Of a stretch of 14,252 nt of DNA, positions 6,292 to 13,380 are shown in pieces. The stretch is taken from positions 1 to 14,252 of the forward strand of contig CAKPPI010000022.1 of the NCBI GenBank assembly GCA_934177545.1, written 5' to 3'. A program made the translations under genes and the position numbers. How positions within the stretch are numbered: position 1 is the first letter of the stretch; each line of letters opens with the position of its first letter. The DNA comes from an uncultured Bacilli bacterium. Its GTDB lineage: Bacteria > Bacillota_I > Bacilli_A > RF39 > UBA660. The notes beneath the pieces are model-generated. The model searched no databases. It saw only the letters and a list, made by a program, of their open reading frames with translations, and was not told the DNA's origin.

Positions 6292-7239
6292 TTACAATTT
6301 AAAGGTAGTTTCATTAATAAATGTATATTCACTATGACATTTTAACTGTCTTACTAACTTAAATAAAGCCATATCTCGCATTTTACACTCTAACATAATA
6401 TCAACATCTTCATCAACTTTTTTTAATAAATCAAGAAATTTAATAAACTCTTTTTCATCAATATAATTATGATGACTTCTCTTATCCTTTCTACTTTTGG
6501 GAGAAGAAAAGTGTATCTTAGCATTTAACTTAGTATCCTTCCAAGTGGATAAAATATCTTTTAAATCACTAGTTGTTAATTTCTTTTTATTATTACATTT
6601 ATAATGATGATAATCTAAAACCATAGGAATATTTAATTCCTTACAAATAGCTAGAGTATCTTCAAAAGTAAATAGTTTGTCATCATTTTCTAAAATGATA
6701 ATATCTTTTAAATAATTAGGTAACTTTCTAAAATTAGTAATAAATCTTTTAACACTTTCTTCTTTGTTATCCTTACCACTTCCAACATGAATAATTGCTT
6801 TACCATTTATCCCTAGTAATTTAAAAAGATTATAATGGTATTCAATTTGTTTTATAGATATTTCTACAACTCGTTCATTAACACTATTTAAAACACAATA
6901 CTGATCTAAATGGGTATCAACTCGCATTCTATACCTCTTTATCTTTTTTCCTATATCATTAAACTTTTCACTAAAGGGTAATAAATAATCAAAATTAACT
7001 TTATCATGAGTAGCTAGTGGAATAATATTAGGGGACATTCTATAGAAATATACTTCATTTATATGATTATAGTTAATAACATTATCAAAGATATATAAAT
7101 TTCTATTAATAATCTCTCTTAACCTTCTATTACTATCTTCAGAAGTTAGACTAGAGTAAGTCTTATAAGTCATAGTATGAGAGTAAGTAATATTATCTAA
7201 AGATAAGGGACTTGCTACATAACCTAGATGAATTTTCAT
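6292..7239 (-). CDS. uvsE: UV damage endonuclease UvsE/UvdE
   Basis: TIM-barrel metal-dependent endonuclease that nicks DNA 5' of UV photoproducts, an alternative to UvrABC. 315 residues, usual for the family. MKIHLGYVA opens the barrel; YRMSPNIIPLATH (66-78) and RVDTHLDQY (106-114, family form R-x-D-x-H-P-x-Q with Leu here for Pro) are signatures. Candidate metal ligands are H151, E184, D209 with H211/H212, H243, H256/H257 and E284. The ATG at 7239 is chosen because GGTGA lies five bases upstream; an ATG at 7251 is in frame. In Bacillus, UvsE protects spores from UV, which fits the coat-like genes nearby. The gene is divergent from the DUF3298 gene. Confidence 0.93.
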   Translation of the reverse strand: MKIHLGYVASPLSLDNITYSHTMTYKTYSSLTSEDSNRRLREIINRNLYIFDNVINYNHINEVYFYRMSPNIIPLATHDKVNFDYLLPFSEKFNDIGKKIKRYRMRVDTHLDQYCVLNSVNERVVEISIKQIEYHYNLFKLLGINGKAIIHVGSGKDNKEESVKRFITNFRKLPNYLKDIIILENDDKLFTFEDTLAICKELNIPMVLDYHHYKCNNKKKLTTSDLKDILSTWKDTKLNAKIHFSSPKSRKDKRSHHNYIDEKEFIKFLDLLKKVDEDVDIMLECKMRDMALFKLVRQLKCHSEYTFINETTFKL

Positions 7240-7325
7240 GTCAATCACCATTATTAGTATTTCAAAATCTATAAAGTATTATTCTATAAAATTAAAAACA
7301 ACATATATTTTAATAGGTGATTATT

Positions 7326-7892
7326 TTGAAAAATGAAATAAATATTGCTTTTCCCCAAGTACCATATGTGAACTTAAAAGAAAAATTAACTATGTTTATT
7401 AAAAATGAAGTAGATAATTTTTTAGACTTTGCCAAAGAAAAGTATCAGATAGAACTTCCTTGTAATTTAACTATTACTTATGAGTATTATAGCTATAATG
7501 GTTATGATAGTTATGTATTTTATATATCTAGTTTTGTTTTTGGTGCTCATCCTGATAATAGAATAATATCTTTTACTTATGATACTATTAATAATAAACT
7601 TATTACTATGGCTGATTTAATAGATAAAGATCCATTTCTTTTAAATTATTTATCAAAAGAAACTAGAAGTAAACTTTTAAACAATAAACGTATTGTTGAT
7701 AGAAATATGCTGTTAGAAGGGACTAAACCAGTTATAGATAATTATCAAGTGTTTGCTTTTACTCCTAGAGGAATTATTCTTTTCTTTCAAGAATATCAAA
7801 TAGCTCCTTATTCATCAGGCAGCTTTAAGGTGTTAATTCCTTACCGAAATAGTGATTTCTTAGACCGTAGTATTATACCTTTTAATAATTAG
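7326..7892 (+). CDS. DUF3298/RsiV-like domain protein without export signal
   Basis: 188 residues from TTG 7326, which sits five bases after AGGTGA (7315-7320); a GTG at 7317 is in frame but overlaps that site. The layout matches the DUF4163-DUF3298 domain found in RsiV and PdaC: INIAFPQVPYVN, helix FIKNEVDNFLDF (24-35), Tyr-rich strands YEYYSYNGYDSYVFYISSF, GAHP (73-76), DTINNKLITMADLI (86-99), and YQIAPYSSGSFKVLIPY (157-173). Known members are extracellular and anchored by an N-terminal signal; none is present here, so this copy may be cytosolic, lysozyme binding is not implied, and its ligand is unknown. Its 3' end overlaps the collagen-like gene by 33 bases on the opposite strand. A weak promoter, TTCAAA-18-TATAAA (7261-7290), may serve it. 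Confidence 0.8.
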   Translation: MKNEINIAFPQVPYVNLKEKLTMFIKNEVDNFLDFAKEKYQIELPCNLTITYEYYSYNGYDSYVFYISSFVFGAHPDNRIISFTYDTINNKLITMADLIDKDPFLLNYLSKETRSKLLNNKRIVDRNMLLEGTKPVIDNYQVFAFTPRGIILFFQEYQIAPYSSGSFKVLIPYRNSDFLDRSIIPFNN

Positions 7893-8702
7893 ATTTACAT
7901 TATCAAAGTCTATATTGGCAGAGGCATTATCACCAGTTATTCCACAACGAACGTATAGAGATGTTGTTTTTTCTATTTTAGTAATAATTGTTTCTGAACA
8001 ATCCATTCTATTTGTTTGACCAGCTTTTAATTCAAAAGATAAGTCTTGAATAACACTACCTTCACTATTGGTAAGATGAAAGATGGCACCATGACTTTGA
8101 TCTACTCCTGATATTTGGCCACATAATGTTATCTCATATATACCAGATTTTAATAAGGAAATAGTAGAGTTACTTGTTAACTCAAAAGTTTCATTATCAT
8201 CAGGAAGAACTAGTGTTTCTTGAAAAGTCATAATTTTAGAGTAACTGGCTTGAGCAAAACTTACAAATAAAACACATTCATAACTAGTAGGAGAGGTAAA
8301 ACTAGGTCCTGTTGGTCCTGTATCTCCTTTAGGTCCCGTTGGTCCCATTAATCCATCATTTCCCTTAGGACCCATATCACCTTTTTCTCCTTTGTCACCT
8401 TTAGGACCAGTGTCTCCTTTTTCCCCTTTGATGTTTCCAATATCAACCCAATCATTTTTAGATGAATCCCAGATATATAAGTCATTTATTACTATGTAAG
8501 TATCTCCTTCTTTACCTGTTGGATGATACTTTTTTAATTCTTCTAAAGAAGGATAGGTTCCTTTAATATCTAATCCTGTACCAGCTTCACCTTTGGGTCC
8601 TGTTGGTCCTGTTATTACAGAAGGATAAAGTCCTGATTTTAAAAGCTTATCTCTAATCTTAATATTTTCTATAATTTCTTTAATTTTATCATCATAAGAC
8701 AT
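7860..8702 (-). CDS. Collagen-like protein with BclA/C1q-TNF-like C-terminal domain
   Basis: 280 residues, ATG 8702 preceded by AGGTGA at five bases. A short helical N-terminus (1-27, no signal peptide) leads to Gly-X-Y repeats at 32-43, a folded insert (GTYPSLEELKKYHPTG to IWDSSKNDWVDIGN, about 48-90), then about 13 more triplets at 93-133 (GEKGDTGPKGDKGEKGD and so on). The C-terminal 145 residues are beta-rich and resemble the trimerising C1q/TNF-like head of BclA exosporium glycoproteins. GPT triplets are typical glycosylation sites in such filaments. The lack of a signal peptide fits assembly on the spore surface from inside the mother cell. Which surface it decorates is inference. It overlaps the DUF3298 gene tail-to-tail. 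Confidence 0.88.
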   Translation of the reverse strand: MSYDDKIKEIIENIKIRDKLLKSGLYPSVITGPTGPKGEAGTGLDIKGTYPSLEELKKYHPTGKEGDTYIVINDLYIWDSSKNDWVDIGNIKGEKGDTGPKGDKGEKGDMGPKGNDGLMGPTGPKGDTGPTGPSFTSPTSYECVLFVSFAQASYSKIMTFQETLVLPDDNETFELTSNSTISLLKSGIYEITLCGQISGVDQSHGAIFHLTNSEGSVIQDLSFELKAGQTNRMDCSETIITKIEKTTSLYVRCGITGDNASANIDFDNVNLIIKRYNTTV

Positions 8703-8717
8703 TTATATCACCTAATA

Positions 8718-8726
8718 CAGTCTATG
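8718..8726 (-). promoter_or_regulatory. Partial CATANNNT element before the collagen-like gene
   Basis: On the minus strand CATAGACTG (8726-8718) matches CATANNNT but not the final A of the sigma-K -10 consensus. It lies 24 bases before the start codon. No strong sigma-A promoter was seen in the 105-base divergent gap. Confidence 0.2.
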
Positions 8727-8778
8727 TTTACTAGCTGTAATGTGGTTGTGATATTGACTAATAAATTCTTTAGAAATA

Positions 8779-8787
8779 CATATTATA
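8779..8787 (+). promoter_or_regulatory. Candidate mother-cell sigma -10 element before the ferritin-like gene
   Basis: CATATTATA matches CATANNNTA exactly and lies five bases before the ribosome binding site, the same geometry as at the CotD-like gene. TTGACT at 8754-8759 is a possible sigma-A -35 but has no good -10 at 17 bases. Confidence 0.3.
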
Positions 8788-8807
8788 AAAAGAAAGGGGA
8801 AATTAAG

Positions 8808-9308
8808 ATGTATTCAAATTATTATAATTATAATCCTTATCTAAATTATAGAAATGATAATCAGGTGGAGTCTTTAGAACTTATTACTTTAAATGAGGCG
8901 ATTAATCTAATTAGAAAGTCAGTAGGAGATGAGAAAAGTGATGAGTTATTTTATGAACAATTAATAAATATGGCACCTAATAATAAATCTAAGGAAATAA
9001 TTGCAAGTATTAGAGATGATGAGAAAAAACATCATGAGATACTAAAGGATTTATATTATTCTTTTACAGGTAATAGTATAAATGATAGTAATAATCAGTA
9101 TAATAATATAAATATAAATATGAATTATAAGGATTCATTAGAAAAAGCTTTATTTGGAGAGTTAGAGGCAGTGGAAAAGTACCGAAAGATTCTTTCTAAA
9201 ATGCCTAGTGGTAAGGCTTATACTTTGTTAATGGCTATTATGACTGATGAGATGAAGCATGCTAATAAATATAATTTTTTAATAGCTACTATGCCTAACA
9301 ATAGTTGA
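8808..9308 (+). CDS. Ferritin-like/rubrerythrin-like di-iron protein
   Basis: 166 residues from ATG 8808, with AAAGGGG eight bases upstream; an ATG at 8724 extends the frame by 28 residues but has no ribosome binding site. The Tyr/Asn-rich start (MYSNYYNYNPYLNYRN) precedes a four-helix pattern: SDELFYEQL (44-52), DDEKKHHEI (71-78, E72 and H75 as ExxH), GELEAVEKYR (117-126), and TDEMKHANKY (146-155, E148 and H151 as ExxH). The two ExxH helices plus lone Glu helices are the ferritin-superfamily di-iron signature. An Asn-rich linker (90-107) separates the helix pairs. Similar proteins with Tyr-rich heads occur in Clostridia and are often linked to spore coats or oxidative stress; the role here is inferred. 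Confidence 0.85.
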   Translation: MYSNYYNYNPYLNYRNDNQVESLELITLNEAINLIRKSVGDEKSDELFYEQLINMAPNNKSKEIIASIRDDEKKHHEILKDLYYSFTGNSINDSNNQYNNININMNYKDSLEKALFGELEAVEKYRKILSKMPSGKAYTLLMAIMTDEMKHANKYNFLIATMPNNS

Positions 9309-9327
9309 CACTAAATTTTTTTCCTTA

Positions 9328-9356
9328 TTTAATTATTAAATCTTAAGTAGTATAAT
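9328..9356 (+). promoter_or_regulatory. Putative promoter of the HdeD-like gene
   Basis: A perfect TATAAT (9351-9356) lies 17 bases after TTTAAT (9328-9333), a weak -35. It is 41 bases before the start codon. Confidence 0.4.
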
Positions 9357-9397
9357 AATAGATGAAAAGTAGAATAATAAAATGATGGAGGTTTATA

Positions 9398-9946
9398 ATG
9401 ATTAGAAATTATTTAAAGAATTTTGAAAAGTATTCTATTTTGATATCTAGCTTGTTAGTTATTTTAGGAATATTCTTATTAGTTAGTCCTATGAAGTCAC
9501 TAGAAGTAGCAGTTATATTCTTTGCTGCTATTATGATTGTTAATGGTATTAGTAGTTTTATCTCTTACTTTATGTTACCTAATGAAGAAAGATTATTTAG
9601 TCTTGATTTAGTAACAGGAATAGTAACAACATTAACTGGTAGTCTTATCTATCTTTATAGAATGGATTTAATTAATGTTTTTCCAGTGATTTTAGGTATA
9701 TGGATAATAGTTAGTAATTTAATAAAGATGCAGTTATCGGTTAATCTAAGTGCTATTGCAGGAAGTAATTGGTTCTTATTACTAATCACTCAAATATTAA
9801 TGATTATTCTAGGAGTAGTGTTGATTACTAATCCATTTAGTTCATTAATAGCCTTAACGACTCTTGCTGGATCTTTCTTGATAATAGCAGAGGTAACTAG
9901 TTTAATAGAAAGTATTTATATTTTAGTAAAATTAAGGAATCTTTAG
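9398..9946 (+). CDS. HdeD/DUF308 family membrane protein
   Basis: 182 residues with six predicted membrane segments at roughly 12-30, 34-58, 69-86, 92-110, 123-144 and 147-175, joined by very short loops. The repeated pattern of a hydrophobic helix, LGIFLLVSPMKSL or LGVVLITNPFSSL, then a second helix with a Gly/Ile-rich core is characteristic of DUF308, the HdeD family (acid-resistance membrane protein in E. coli). TGGAGGT precedes the ATG by five bases. Function in Firmicutes is not established. A terminator hairpin overlaps the stop, so the gene is transcribed alone. Confidence 0.88.
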   Translation: MIRNYLKNFEKYSILISSLLVILGIFLLVSPMKSLEVAVIFFAAIMIVNGISSFISYFMLPNEERLFSLDLVTGIVTTLTGSLIYLYRMDLINVFPVILGIWIIVSNLIKMQLSVNLSAIAGSNWFLLLITQILMIILGVVLITNPFSSLIALTTLAGSFLIIAEVTSLIESIYILVKLRNL

Positions 9947-9956
9947 GATTCTTTTT
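9934..9956 (+). terminator. Terminator of the HdeD-like gene
   Basis: AAGGAATC (9934-9941) pairs with GATTCTTT (9947-9954), one G-T wobble, loop TTTAG containing the stop codon, followed by Ts. Confidence 0.55.
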
Positions 9957-10009
9957 ATATGATTTTGTAATAGCGTAATATTTAAACTTTTAATATTCTT
10001 TTTTAGCCA

Positions 10010-10027
10010 CCTGTGTTATAATACAGG
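10010..10027 (+). promoter_or_regulatory. Extended -10 promoter inside an inverted repeat (possible operator)
   Basis: TATAAT (10017-10022), with TG one base upstream, lies between the arms CCTGT (10010-10014) and ACAGG (10023-10027), an 18-base inverted repeat with an 8-base centre. No good -35 is present. Such a symmetrical site over a -10 is typical of repressor operators. It serves the gene at 10044. Confidence 0.5.
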
Positions 10028-10043
10028 CAAGAAGTGAGGATAT

Positions 10044-10940
10044 ATGAATAAAGAAAAGATTAAAAATATAATTATTATCATTTTACTATGTTTGTTAGTT
10101 TTAGTAACAACTCTATTTATTATTTCTAAGAAGGATGAAAATAAAAGTAATGAGGTAACTGTTACTGTAGAAGCAGTAGGAAAGAAATATTTACTAGGTA
10201 GTAGTAAAAACAAAGATTATTTAATTACTAATTATAAAGGTGACTATAAGGAAAAAGATAAGATTAAGTTTACTTATAAAAATAAAGATAAGAAAGAAAA
10301 AGATGGATTAACTAATATTAAAGTAAGTGATGAAGACTTAATAGTTGATTATAAAGCTAAGGAAGAAGAAAAAACAGTAGAGAAAAGTGAATCTAGTAAT
10401 GATTATCAATCTACTGATAATAGTAGTACTATAACTACTAATAATAATCAAGTAAATAGTTCTAGTACTGATACTAATATTGATGATGCAGTAGTAACTT
10501 ATGTTAATAAGCTGAAGGATGATAGTACTACTAGTAGTTTAAAAACTAACTTTGTTACTTTGGTTGATTTTATCTTTTATGATGGTACTATTAAAGGACA
10601 TACTTTTAAAGAATTAAGTAATGAAGCTAAATTAAAAGTACTAGAAGCAATGCTTTATCTAGACTCAAAGGTGGAAAAATACTTTCCTAATTATAAAGAA
10701 GAAATTAGTAGTAAAACCGGTAGAGCATATACTACTGTTAAAGATAAAGTGGTTAGTAGCTATTTAAATATTACATCAGCTATTTGTAGTAAAGATAGTT
10801 CTATTTGTGATAGTGCTAAAGAAGATTTTCAAAATTTAAAGAAGAACTTCGGACTTACTTGGTCAGTTATAAAAGAAGTAGCAGGTGACTCTAAAGAAAG
10901 TATTAAAAACTGGTATGAAATTTGGAGTGGTAAGAAGTAG
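10044..10940 (+). CDS. Uncharacterised membrane-anchored protein with Ser/Asn-rich linker
   Basis: 298 residues, with GTGAGG four bases before the ATG. A short basic N-terminus and one hydrophobic helix (about 8-27) followed by KKDENK indicate an N-in signal anchor, so the rest is extracellular. Residues 36-103 are beta-rich and Lys-rich (EVTVTVEAVGKKYLLG to DEDLIVDY), possibly a small barrel. A low-complexity linker of Ser, Thr, Asn, Asp and Lys (104-147) follows. The C-terminal 150 residues are helical, with a cysteine pair (C248, C255) that could form a disulfide. No family was recognised. It sits between two other envelope genes, each with its own promoter, and may work at the cell wall. 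Confidence 0.8.
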   Translation: MNKEKIKNIIIIILLCLLVLVTTLFIISKKDENKSNEVTVTVEAVGKKYLLGSSKNKDYLITNYKGDYKEKDKIKFTYKNKDKKEKDGLTNIKVSDEDLIVDYKAKEEEKTVEKSESSNDYQSTDNSSTITTNNNQVNSSSTDTNIDDAVVTYVNKLKDDSTTSSLKTNFVTLVDFIFYDGTIKGHTFKELSNEAKLKVLEAMLYLDSKVEKYFPNYKEEISSKTGRAYTTVKDKVVSSYLNITSAICSKDSSICDSAKEDFQNLKKNFGLTWSVIKEVAGDSKESIKNWYEIWSGKK

Positions 10941-10947
10941 AAAAATG

Positions 10948-10976
10948 TTCATTTTTAAATAATAATATGCTATCCT
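10948..10976 (+). promoter_or_regulatory. Promoter of the bactofilin-like gene
   Basis: TTCATT (10948-10953), exactly 17 bases, then TATCCT (10971-10976), extended by TG one base upstream (TGCTATCCT). Transcription would start just before the ribosome binding site. Confidence 0.45.
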
Positions 10977-10995
10977 TATAGTAGGAGAGGTGAAT

Positions 10996-12060
10996 ATGGA
11001 AAATATAAAAAAATTGTTTATTTTACTTATAATTAGTAGTTTTCTAATCTTACCTAATGTTTATGCTGAAGATAGTAACTATCTAAATATAAGTAATAAT
11101 ACTGTTAAGACAGTAAATCATAGTATGTTTACAGCCGGTGATGATGTTTCTACTAATAATATGGTTAAAGGAATTGACTTTACAGCTGGTAATAATCTGA
11201 ATATAAATGGTAGTTCAGAATATGGAATGTTTGCAGGTAATAGTATTAACTTTAAAGGTATGGTTACTAGAGATTTATTTGTTGCAGGTAATAATATTGT
11301 AATTGATAGTAGTGCTAATATAGCAAGGGATTTATATGTAGCAGGTAATACTATAACGATATCAGCAGATATTAAAGGAAATATCTTTTTAGCAGCTAGT
11401 GAGGTTATCATTGATTCTAAAGAAATAAGTGGTGATGTTACTCTAAATAGTGGTAAATTAACTATATCTGATAATACTAAGATAAAGGGTACCCTAAAAT
11501 ATAATGATAATATAGATTATTCTAATACTAATGCCAGTATTAAAGAGATAAAAACATATCATGTTGATGAAAAGAGTAAGGATGAGGTTATACCATCAAT
11601 TAGTAGTATTATATTAGGAATAGTAACTAGCTTTTTAGTAGCTTTAGCAATATATTTACTATTACCAGCTAGCTATAAGGTACTTGATGAGGTTAAGAAA
11701 GATAAAGTATTTAAAACTTTTGGAAATGGTTTTCTTTTCTTGATAGCAGTACCAGTTATTTCTATAATATTAATGATTAGTATTGTTTGTATGCCACTTG
11801 CTATTATAGCTTTACTCTTATACGGAATAATTATTTATCTATCAAGTATTATTTCATCAGTTTATTTTGGTAGATTAATAGGTAATAAAGTCTTAAAATT
11901 AGATAATATTTATTTACAAATATTAATTGGTGTAGTAATTACTAAATTAGTAAAATTAATACCTGTTATTGGTGGATTATATAGTTTTATAATTGTTATC
12001 TTGGGAGTAGGTTTAATTTACAATATGATGGTGAAACTTCATAAAGAGGCACTTGACTAA
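10996..12060 (+). CDS. Exported bactofilin-like beta-helix protein with C-terminal membrane domain
   Basis: 354 residues from ATG 10996, with AGGAG eight bases upstream; a GTG at 10990 is in frame but lies in the ribosome binding site. A clear signal peptide (KK, then FILLIISSFLILP, cleavage likely after VYA24) is followed by repeats of the polymer-forming (DUF583/bactofilin) type: TAGDD (46), TAGNNLNI (63), FAGNSINF (79), VAGNNIVI (96), VAGNTITI (115), LAASEVII (132), LNSGKLTI (150). These form a right-handed beta-helix. After a linker (170-200) come about four to five membrane segments (about 203-224, 245-264, 266-290, 305-318, 323-346). Unlike true bactofilins, the helix would lie outside the membrane. 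Likely an envelope structural or sensing protein; exact role unknown. Confidence 0.85.
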   Translation: MENIKKLFILLIISSFLILPNVYAEDSNYLNISNNTVKTVNHSMFTAGDDVSTNNMVKGIDFTAGNNLNINGSSEYGMFAGNSINFKGMVTRDLFVAGNNIVIDSSANIARDLYVAGNTITISADIKGNIFLAASEVIIDSKEISGDVTLNSGKLTISDNTKIKGTLKYNDNIDYSNTNASIKEIKTYHVDEKSKDEVIPSISSIILGIVTSFLVALAIYLLLPASYKVLDEVKKDKVFKTFGNGFLFLIAVPVISIILMISIVCMPLAIIALLLYGIIIYLSSIISSVYFGRLIGNKVLKLDNIYLQILIGVVITKLVKLIPVIGGLYSFIIVILGVGLIYNMMVKLHKEALD

Positions 12061-12081
12061 TACCTATTAAAAGGTTACACT
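12053..12081 (+). promoter_or_regulatory. Promoter of the riboswitch-controlled exchanger gene
   Basis: TTGACT (12053-12058), exactly 17 bases, then TACACT (12076-12081). The -35 overlaps the end of the upstream coding sequence. The predicted start near 12088 coincides with the 5' edge of the riboswitch. Confidence 0.65.
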
Positions 12082-12085
12082 TATA

Positions 12086-12202
12086 CTGTTAATAAGGGAG
12101 TAGTTGGCATGTTAGAATCTAGCATGTAATAAAGTCAACATCATGATTTTTATCTGGCTTTATTATAGACAATGAGACTTGTTTGCAAGATATAGAAAGC
12201 AG
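12086..12202 (+). promoter_or_regulatory. yybP-ykoY manganese riboswitch aptamer
   Basis: Conserved blocks appear in order: AAGGGAGTAG (12094-12103), a variable hairpin CATGTTAG/CTAGCATG (12108-12126), AAAGTC (12131-12136) followed by AACATCA, GGCTTT (12156-12161) closing that arm, GACAATGAGACTTG, and TTGCAAGA (12183-12190). A short outer helix may be CTGTT (12086-12090) with AGCAG (12198-12202). This order matches the yybP-ykoY family, which senses Mn2+ and controls metal exporters. The terminator downstream reuses the last aptamer segment, so Mn2+ binding should block termination and turn the exporter on. Recognised from memory of the consensus, not from a covariance search. Confidence 0.85.
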
Positions 12203-12217
12203 ACTAAGTCTCTTTTT
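12174..12217 (+). terminator. Riboswitch terminator (expression platform)
   Basis: GAGACTT (12174-12180) pairs with AAGTCTC (12206-12212), with an inner helix TTTGC/GCAGA, followed by five Ts (12213-12217). The 5' arm and inner helix use aptamer bases, so terminator and bound aptamer exclude each other. Confidence 0.8.
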
Positions 12218-12242
12218 ATATCAGAAATGAAAGGAGTAGAAG

Positions 12243-13193
12243 ATGATATTTTTAGAAATTTTATTATTAGTTATAGGATTTGTTTTATTAGTTAAAGGAG
12301 CAGATGCTTTTGTAGATGGATGTAGTAATGTTGCTAAAGCTCTTGGTATACCTAGTCTTATCATTGGTTTAACAATTGTAGCTTTTGGTACTAGTGCCCC
12401 AGAGTTAGCTGTTAGTTTAATTGCTTCATTTAAAGGAAATAGTGCTATATCAGTTGGTAATGTAGTAGGTTCTAATATTTGTAATATGTTATTGGTACTT
12501 GGTGCTACTAGTTTATTTGCTACTTTAAATTGTAAAAGAAAGCTAGTTACAAGAGACTTTGTTTACTTATTCCTATCTTATGTTGCTTTATTTATAATAA
12601 GTGTAGGTACTTATATAGAAAGTGGTAAAGTTGGAACGATTAATAGAGTAAATGGTTTATTACTTGTTTGTTTTCTAGGAATTTATATGTATTCTTTACT
12701 AGGTGATGCTAAAGGTAATATGAAAAAGGAAGAAAACTCTAGAGAAAAAGTGACTTTCAAGGAAATACTATTTATTATCATAGGACTAATTGCAATAGTA
12801 GGTGGTGGGGAGTTAGTTGTTAATAGTGCTACTGCTATTGCTAAAATAATTGGTATAAGTGATAGTGTTATTGCTCTTACAGTAGTAGCTGTTGGAACAT
12901 CACTTCCAGAATTAGTAACTAGTGTCGTAGCTGCTAAAAAGGGTGAAGATGATATTGCTATTGGAAATGTAATTGGTTCTAATATCTTTAATATTCTTAT
13001 GATTTTAGGCTTTTCTTCAATAGTTAATCCATTAACAATAAGTTATAATTCTTTGATTGATATGATAGTAATGGTTATAGCAGGTATCTTAGTATATGGA
13101 TTTGTTTTAAAGGACCAAAAGATTACTAAAACTAGAGGAATATTTATGTTGATATTATACTTTTCCTATGTAGGTTATTTATTAGTTAGATAA
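12243..13193 (+). CDS. CaCA-family cation exchanger (YrbG-like), probable Mn2+ exporter
   Basis: Inner-membrane antiporter of 316 residues, about ten helices in two homologous halves. The alpha repeats are clear: GLTIVAFGTSAPEL (42-55) with GNVVGSNICN (72-81), and ALTVVAVGTSLPEL (211-224) with GNVIGSNIFN (241-250). E54 and E223 are the conserved ion-binding acids. A central Lys/Glu loop (about 154-172) separates the halves. Family members exchange Ca2+ for Na+ or K+, but the Mn2+ riboswitch in front argues for manganese efflux. The second repeat ends in Asn (N250) where the archaeal NCX_Mj exchanger has Asp, which may alter ion choice. AAGGAG lies six bases before the ATG. Confidence 0.93.
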   Translation: MIFLEILLLVIGFVLLVKGADAFVDGCSNVAKALGIPSLIIGLTIVAFGTSAPELAVSLIASFKGNSAISVGNVVGSNICNMLLVLGATSLFATLNCKRKLVTRDFVYLFLSYVALFIISVGTYIESGKVGTINRVNGLLLVCFLGIYMYSLLGDAKGNMKKEENSREKVTFKEILFIIIGLIAIVGGGELVVNSATAIAKIIGISDSVIALTVVAVGTSLPELVTSVVAAKKGEDDIAIGNVIGSNIFNILMILGFSSIVNPLTISYNSLIDMIVMVIAGILVYGFVLKDQKITKTRGIFMLILYFSYVGYLLVR

Positions 13194-13220
13194 TAGTTGT
13201 GATAAACTATTATTTTTTTT
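13191..13220 (+). terminator. Terminator of the exchanger gene
   Basis: TAATAGTT (13191-13198) and AACTATTA (13205-13212) form a perfect 8-bp stem with a 6-base loop, followed by eight Ts. The 5' arm includes the stop codon. Confidence 0.8.
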
Positions 13221-13380
13221 GTCTTGGTTGAAGAAAAGATTAATAAATATAAGATTATAAAAAATTAATTATATAACAGTGAAAATATAGATGGATATTG
13301 TAAGTAATTAGAATTTTATATGGTCTTTTCAGGAAAAAATTTAATTTACTGTTTATCATAATTATGGGAGGAATGTAATT

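Noticed and set aside
10941..10956. AAAAAT-GTTC-ATTTTT hairpin after the gene at 10044
   Set aside because: Only six A-T pairs and hardly any T-tract beyond the stem; too weak to call a terminator.
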